Origin: Tiliqua scincoides
Lineage: Eukaryota; Chordata; Lepidosauria; Squamata; Scincidae
Assembly: GCF_035046505.1 (NCBI RefSeq)
Contig: NC_089822.1
Coordinates: 78,270,159 to 78,334,158 of the forward strand
Direction of reading: 5' to 3'
Length of the DNA stretch: 64,000 nt
Every line of letters begins with the position of its first letter. Within the stretch, counting starts at the first letter, position 1. This document shows positions 58,671 through 64,000 of the stretch, one piece after another. A program made the position numbers and the translations under genes. The notes under the pieces were generated by a model, which saw only the letters and a program-made list of their open reading frames with translations, had not been told where the DNA came from and made no database searches.

Positions 58671-59195
58671 AGCTTTTGGTTCCATTTATAAAAAGGGGTT
58701 TTCAAAATCTTTACTAAAACTTCTATAATTCTATATAACTTTTGTGACCAGTTACCTTGAGTACATTGGTATTAAGGGATCACTTGGTTTCCATATGTCT
58801 TTTGCCCTAAAAGCATAAAGTATGAAATATAAAGCTATAAGTGAGCACTGGCAGGCAGGCATAATGATGGCAAGATGTATACTTCTGCCAAGATGAAGCC
58901 TATCTCTTCATTGCCGTAGTTGCACTGTCTTTTCTAAATTCCAGAGTGCTTACACTCTGAGGCCTAAACAGCTTCTGTGAGCAGCTTCTGTGAGACTAAC
59001 AATCAGCTACCAAAATGATTCTTTCAGGCAGCTTTTCTGTTACCATCGTATGTGTTGCTCCAGTGGCCTTTGCATGTGGAGTCACTGTGCCTCACCTTTT
59101 CTAACATTCCCATTCCTGGTTGACCCTCAGAGCATATACAGTGCACCATGCTGACCATTAGAGAGACCAGAAGGCCCAAGCATGTTTCCTTACCC

Positions 59196-59383
59196 CAGTA
59201 ATTCCCAAACTTTTTCGACTTGCAGCTCACTCAACCTACTGAGCCACTGGACATGGTTCTCCATTAGGGCCATAGAGCTATACACTGTATAGGGTGGTGG
59301 GTTTTTTGCAAGGATTTTGTGGCTCCCCTGGCTGGTTTGCACAGCTCCCTGGGGAACTAAGGCTCACAGTTTGGGAACCACTG
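59196..59383. mobile_element. hAT-like MITE, ~190 bp
   Basis: Ends CAGTAATTCCCAAACTTTTT and CACAGTTTGGGAACCACTG; flanks ccttaccc and cctcacac agree at 6 of 8. Relative of 37709-37887. Confidence 0.78.
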
Positions 59384-59415
59384 CCTCACACCCATGTTGC
59401 TCTGCACTCAAGTAA

Positions 59416-59510
59416 CTTACAGTGCAAGCACATCTACTCAGACATAAGCGCCCTTTATTTCAATGGGACTTACTCAGAGGTACGTTGGTATAGGATTGCA
59501 GCCCTAACAT
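59416..59510. repeat. short palindromic repeat copy
   Basis: AAGCACATCTACTCAGACAT, TTTCAATGGGACTTACTCAG and GTATAGGATTGCAGCCC: a good copy of the ~90-bp element. Confidence 0.7.
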
Positions 59511-59602
59511 TACTCAAGTAAAGTCAGAGGCCAAGGAAAAACAAAAATGCCAATGACTGAATGGTTTACATAGATGTCTTTACAAAAACTTAAAGAGACA
59601 CA

Positions 59603-60600
59603 GCAGCTGTCGATGCAGCCGACGATGCAGCTGTCACTACCCACTCTGCCAAAGATCTCCAGCAGCTCATGGATCGTTTTAGCAAGGCCTGCCAAGATTT
59701 TGGACTGACGATCAGCCTGAAGAAAACACAGGTCATGGTTCAGGATGTGGACTCACCTCCCTGCATTACAATCTCTGCGCATGAACTGGAGGTTGTCCAT
59801 GACTTTGTGTACCTTGGCTCAACGATCTCCAACACTCTTTCTCTCGATACCGAACTAAACAAACGCATCGGTAAAGCAGCTACCACGTTTTCCAGACTCA
59901 CAAAGAGAGTCTGGTCCAACAAGAAGCTGACGGAACATACCAAGATCCAGGTCTACAGAGCTTGCGTCCTGAGTACACTTCTGTACTGCAGCGAGTCATG
60001 GACTCTCCGCTCACAACAGGAGAGGAAACTGAACGCTTTCCACATGCGCTGCCTCCAACGCATTCTCGGCATCACCTGGCAGGACAAAGTTCCAAACAAC
60101 ACAGTCCTGGAACGTGCTGGAATCCCTAGCATGTATGCACTGCTGAAACAGAGACGCCTGCGTTGGCTTGGTCATGTCGTGAGAATGGATGATGGCCAGA
60201 TCCCAAAGGATCTCCTCTATGGAGAACTCGTGCAAGGAAAGCGCCCTACAGGTAGACCACAGCTGCGATACAAGGACATCTGCAAGAGGGATCTGAAGGC
60301 CTTAGGAGTGGACCTCAACAAGTGGGAAACCCTGGCCTCTGAGCGGCCCGCTTGGAGGCAGGCTGTGCAGCATGGCCTTTCCCAGTTTGAAGAGACGCTT
60401 GGCCAACAGTCTGAGGCTAAAAGGCAAAGAAGGAAGGCCCATAGCCAGGGAGACAGACCAGGGACAGACTGCACTTGCTCCCGTTGTGGAAGGGATTGTC
60501 ACTCCCGAATTGGCATTTTCAGCCACACTAGACGATGTTCCAAAACCACCTTTCAGAGCGCGATACCATAGTCTCTCGAGACTGAAGGTTGCCAACAAAA
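59603..60600 (+). mobile_element. non-LTR LINE 3' fragment with open frame (Vingi/Ingi-like?)
   Basis: The frame is open from the truncation point through to TAG at 60569-60571 (322 codons). It begins inside RT motif C (DAADDAAVTTHSAKDLQQLM, in place of YADD), then FGLTISLKKTQVM, VYLGSTIS, VYRACVLSTLLYCSESWTLR, LRWLGHVVRMDD, QGKRPTGRPQLRYKD. It ends with a CSRCGRDC..SRIGIFSHTRRC zinc-finger-like motif. Endonuclease and most of RT are absent. Exact 11-bp target duplications aaagagacaca flank it (59592-59602, 60601-60611). The 3' tail starts in the last codons and is shared with the 5S SINE. Clade assignment is uncertain: no RNase H is visible and such C-terminal fingers occur in several clades. 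Confidence 0.92.
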
Positions 60601-60776
60601 AAAGAGACACACATCTGACTTTTGGTCTCTCCAATAGCTGGGAAATGCTGTTCAGGGAAGAAGGTGAATTGAGCTCTATACATTGATCTATATAGTGATC
60701 TAGGCTGGATCAATACTTATGTTTTTAAATCTACAGTGTATTATGGAAATGAAACTAAAAAATAAACTGGCTAGGC

Positions 60777-61295
60777 CAGGGGTGTCAAACCTCATTCATA
60801 CAGCAGGCTGAACAGCATTCATGATGCCTGCTGAGGGCAGGATATGATGTCATTAAGCAGGAAGTGACAAATTAAACATGTGATGACCACTTTGTTCTCA
60901 CCTAGTAACTCAAGAGCTGCAAATGACAGAAGAGAAATGTGCTGCCCTTTCAGCAGCACTGCTTCTGCTGAGGCATCACTTTGCAGCTCAGCAACTGAGA
61001 GATGCTCTGCAGAGTGACACCTCAGCAGAAGCAGTAACGGTATATAAGGCACTGGGAGAACTTGGTGATCATGAGGGCTGCCATTTCAGCAGTGATGTCT
61101 TGATAGAAGTGGCACTGCTGAAAGGGCTCTCCCAGCACCTCCCTTTCAGCAGTGCTGCTTCTGCTAAGGTGTCAGCAGCTCAGCAGCTGAGGACAGCTGA
61201 AGACAGTGTCGAGAGAGACCTATTATCAAGTGAGCCAGATAAAGAGCTTCCACAGGCCGTATTCATCCTGCAGGCCTTATGTTTGTTTGACTGAC
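60777..61295 (+). mobile_element. hAT-like MITE, 519 bp
   Basis: Starts CAGGGGTGTCAAACC and ends CCTTATGTTTGTTTGACTG, flanked by ggctaggc and gcctagcc (6 of 8). Full-length relative of 13760-14044. The interior repeats AGCAGTGCTGCTTCTGCT and its reverse, forming a palindrome; the 123-codon frame there is a by-product. Confidence 0.78.
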
Positions 61296-61480
61296 GCCTA
61301 GCCCAGTGAGTGCCTCTTGCTAGTATTAGTATTGTTTGGATTTATTAGTTTTTACTGCTGTTTGTTGTTTAATGTATGATTTTGTATATTTTTCAATTGT
61401 TTTATTGTAATCCATTCTGGTTTTTAGGAGCTGACAAGCATAAACATTGTTCACAAATATATAAATATAATATAAATAAG
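61296..61480 (+). mobile_element. possible L2-type 3' end
   Basis: T-rich UTR-like sequence, then TTATTGTAATCCATTCTGG and ATATAAATATAATATAAATAA, resembling a degraded L2 tail. Confidence 0.35.
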
Positions 61481-61821
61481 AATGACATCATTGATTTACA
61501 AGTGATGCAAATTAGTGTTTGCTTCCCCCCCGCCCAATTCATTTCCTATTAATAAGTATAATCTGAAACAGATTAATGGCTTCCACTGGGATTCACTTCA
61601 AACAACAACAGATATTTTGCCTGCTGGGACAGACTTTTGAGCAACCTAACACCCATATTTTATTCTAATAACATGCTGCATGTATAGTTAGCATTGTACT
61701 TCTAATGTCTTTGTACTTGTACTATATACTATTACCACTTTAGTTTTTTTTTTCCAATTATATTGTCACTGCAATGTTAACGTTTTTATTACTATTATTA
61801 TTACTACTCATAGTAGTAGGA

Positions 61822-62040
61822 CAGTGGGCCCTTGGTACCTTTGGGGGATCCATTCCCAGACCCCCTGAGGATACCAATTTCAACAGATGATTGAATGCAG
61901 AGAGTTCCAGCCTGAAAAAACCAGAAGTGCCTTTCAGAAGGCCCAGGCAGGCCTTCTGAGGCGCAGGGTTTGGCAAAAAACTAGAAGTGCCTTCTCGACA
62001 TCTCTTGGACATGACTGGAAGGTATTTCTAGTAGATAGGA
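61822..62040 (+). mobile_element. Tigger-like (pogo) left end
   Basis: CAGTGGGCCCTTGGTACC, GGGGGATCCATTCCCAGACC and GAGGATACCAATTTCAACAG match the start of Tigger-type elements and of 40513-40950. The mate end is missing. Confidence 0.55.
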
Positions 62041-62132
62041 GGAACATTTGAAGGAAATGGAGAAAAAAAACTCATGAGAGGGCAGTTTATTTTTTTTGTT
62101 TGTTTGTTTTTTCCTCCTGAGCTGTGAACACT

Positions 62133-62315
62133 AAGAGCCCAATCCTATCCAACTTTCCAGCACAGGTGCAGCCACAATGGGACTCTGAGGTAAGGGAACA
62201 AACATTCCCTTATCTTGAGGAGGCCTCTGTGACTGCCTCCCCACCAGAGGGTGCAGCGCATGCCCCATTGGCACGGCTACACCGGCACTGAAAAACTGGA
62301 TAGGATTGGGTCCTA
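62133..62315. mobile_element. Harbinger-like MITE, complete
   Basis: TAA, then GAGCCCAATCCTATCC, and at the right GGATAGGATTGGGTCC followed by TAA. The interior matches 13264-13442 in reverse (GGAACAAACATTCCC, GAGGCCTCTGTGACTGCCTC). Confidence 0.82.
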
Positions 62316-62649
62316 AGAACCTGATCATGTAATGTGCTGCTAAGAAAATCCCAGATCACCATGCAGGTAGTGAATGTGGCTTTTTGACATCATACAACAT
62401 CCTTTTGTGGTAGTGGTGGGGCTGCAAGGAAGACTGTGCCTGGAGGCTGGATCAGCATGCATATATGGTGTAACTACTGCTAAGAGCAGCTAAGATTACT
62501 CTAAAACAAAGATATCAGCTCTTATAAAACAGACATATTCACTTCAGCATTTGCCCTGTTCTTTTCATCTTCAGAAATCTGAGGAATATTTACTTTTACA
62601 GATATTAATAATATCTGTATAGTTTTATACAATAATATCTGTATAGTTT

Positions 62650-62800
62650 TATTATACTGCTGTAGTCCTTACAACAACCCTGTAAGGTATTATTTTCCCC
62701 ATAATGCTACTGGGGAGCTGAGCCCAACTGGGAGTAGAACTCAAACCAGGAAGTCCTGATTTGTAGTTGAGCATTAGCTACTCTGTGACATCAGCTCTGA
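62650..62800 (-). mobile_element. MIR-like core SINE
   Basis: In minus direction it matches MIR: a tRNA-like region with GGTTTGAGTTC (B box), then ATTATGGGGAAAATAATACC and TTACAGGGTTGTTGTAAGG. Clearly old and diverged. Confidence 0.68.
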
Positions 62801-63750
62801 AATACTGCTTAATACAGCTTCTGAAGGATTATCTGTTCTTTACACTTATGTTTTTTTGTAATCCTGGATATTTTATTCTGGATATTTATCCTCTGTGTGT
62901 ATTTTGTAAAAAGGTACAAAATAAATAGTCCTCTTAAATGTGCCTTGAACACATCCCATAGTAAATTCTTGCAAATTATTTCAAACCCCACCTTCCCAAA
63001 CAACCTGATTGGAAGAGTTATGATACCTGGGGTTTTAATATGATGGGAGAAAGAAGAGGTTCTTGAGGCTAGAAACCAGAGTAGCCAGAAACAGCTAAAG
63101 AATGCAAAATAAATAGCCTGTAACCTCAAAGTCTGCAGTCCTTGTTTCCAGATTTAATTCTTTCACATATCTTACACCAGACAAAGGAGCTAGATTTTTT
63201 TTTAAGGGTTAAAAGTATGTGAGAGAATTTGAAATCAACAACACAGTCTGCTTGACTATAAGGTTAGAGTAGAGAGTCTCTGATTTTATTCATGGGACCC
63301 ACACAGACTCTGATCAGGACCTTTTTTGAAATGGCAATGTGCCTTTTATCTTGGGCTGACAATTCAGGCCAACATTGGATGGGGATGATTCTCTGTCTTT
63401 CTTTGTTCTCACAGCTCCTTTCTGAACATTTTTGTTTCAATCTCTTCTTCTTCCCACCAAATGGCTCAAAACGCTGGTGACTGTGAATAAAAACTAGACA
63501 ATCAAGCTGCCCTTCCTACAGCTCCTTCTCCCTCAGGCAAAAGAAAAAATTATGTCCTTTCCTGAGGAAATCATGGGTCCAGCCTTCCAGTGAGGCTCAT
63601 TTAACAAATGACAGAATGGTACCCCATCATTGAAATACATTGTATGAAAGTCACCATGTTGTCACTATAAACCGAATACACTCTGGAAGCCACCATGTTC
63701 TTGACATGTTCCTGCATTTGTTTTGATAGCAAAGAGGTGGTAGTGAGCTA
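62801..63750. other. unique sequence, no recognised feature
   Basis: No element ends or meaningful frames. Confidence 0.35.
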
Positions 63751-63751
63751 A

Positions 63752-63945
63752 TGATAGTGGCCATCTTCTCTAGCTCCAAGATCACTATGAAAAATTATAG
63801 CATGGCTAGCATGCTAAAAGAAGAGCCTTTTAAAAAAGTTGCTAGCACAGTAGGGGCACGTTCTTTCTTTAGGTTCTAGCATGCTAGCTATGCTAGAATT
63901 TTTCCTAGTGAGCTCAGAGCTAGAAAAGATGGCCACCACTAGTGC
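63752..63945. repeat. fold-back element with TAGCATGCTA arms
   Basis: Left arm ATAGTGGCCATCTTCTCTAG..GATCACTA..AAAAATTATAGCATG mirrors right arm TAGCTATGCTAGAATTTTTC..TAGTGAGCTC..CTAGAAAAGATGGCCACCA. Loop about 40 bases. Likely a fold-back MITE. Confidence 0.75.
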
Positions 63946-63950
63946 TATAA

Positions 63951-64000
63951 CAGTAGTTCCCAACCTGGGGTACCCCCCAGAGGTACTCAATAGGACCTTT
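63951..64000 (+). mobile_element. hAT-like left end cut by the window edge
   Basis: CAGTAGTTCCCAACCTGGGG matches the CAGTGGTTCCCAACC-type hAT terminus; the rest lies outside the window. Confidence 0.55.

Noticed and set aside
60923-61294. 123-codon Ala/Leu-rich frame as a small protein
   Set aside because: Entirely within a hAT MITE; the apparent repeats come from the palindromic AGCAGTGCTGCTTCTGCT DNA.
1-64000. CRISPR arrays, operons, prophages or bacterial regulatory sites
   Set aside because: Nothing of the kind is present; the sequence is vertebrate noncoding DNA with eukaryotic transposons.

Overview
The window looks like noncoding DNA from a squamate reptile, most likely a lizard. This is inferred from the repeats: CR1 and L2 LINEs with intact-looking reverse-transcriptase stretches, a 5S-rRNA-derived SINE of the kind known from lizards, tRNA-derived SINEs with L2-like tails, a MIR-like core SINE, and many short DNA transposons (hAT, PIF/Harbinger-like, Tigger-like). 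I found no bacterial-style operon, CRISPR array or convincing protein-coding exon of a host gene. The one conventional host gene is a canonical tRNA-His(GTG) at the left edge on the minus strand, with a T7 Pol III terminator.

Layout. 0-13 kb: the tRNA, a possible decayed retrocopy, a fold-back hAT element with a perfect 8-bp target duplication, then two large Harbinger-like elements, each carrying a nested CR1. 13-28 kb: a dense mosaic of hAT and Harbinger-like elements separated by unique AT-rich DNA. 28-34 kb: a hAT element, a large fold-back element, a diverged tandem duplication, and a 189-codon minus-strand frame that may be a decayed Harbinger transposase. 34-42 kb: GC-rich Harbinger-like derivatives, an inverted second copy of a ~690-bp repeat first seen at 7.5-8.2 kb, an L2 relic, the 5S SINE and a Tigger-like element. 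43-48.6 kb: repeat-poor, AT-rich sequence with homeodomain-type motifs, the best candidate for conserved regulatory DNA. 48.6-64 kb: two tRNA SINEs, an L2 with a 319-codon open tail, a 1.5-kb hAT element, a possible solo LTR, a third LINE type, a Tigger-like piece, a MIR and a fold-back element.

How the parts relate. Two SINE-LINE partnerships can be read directly. The 5S SINE (38.0 kb) and the LINE at 59.6-60.6 kb share a 33-nt 3' tail; its only two differences compensate each other in a small hairpin. The tRNA SINE at 51.8-52.2 kb and the neighbouring L2 share a CCGCCTT/AAGGCGG tail stem. The abundant short elements starting G(R)GCCCAATCC are flanked by TAA, as expected for PIF/Harbinger, and several hAT elements have perfect or near-perfect 8-bp target duplications. 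No wholly new system was found; the covarying SINE/LINE tail, the nested CR1 with a 53-bp duplication and the shared modules between hAT elements are the items most worth checking. Family names rest on memory of consensus features, not on searches.
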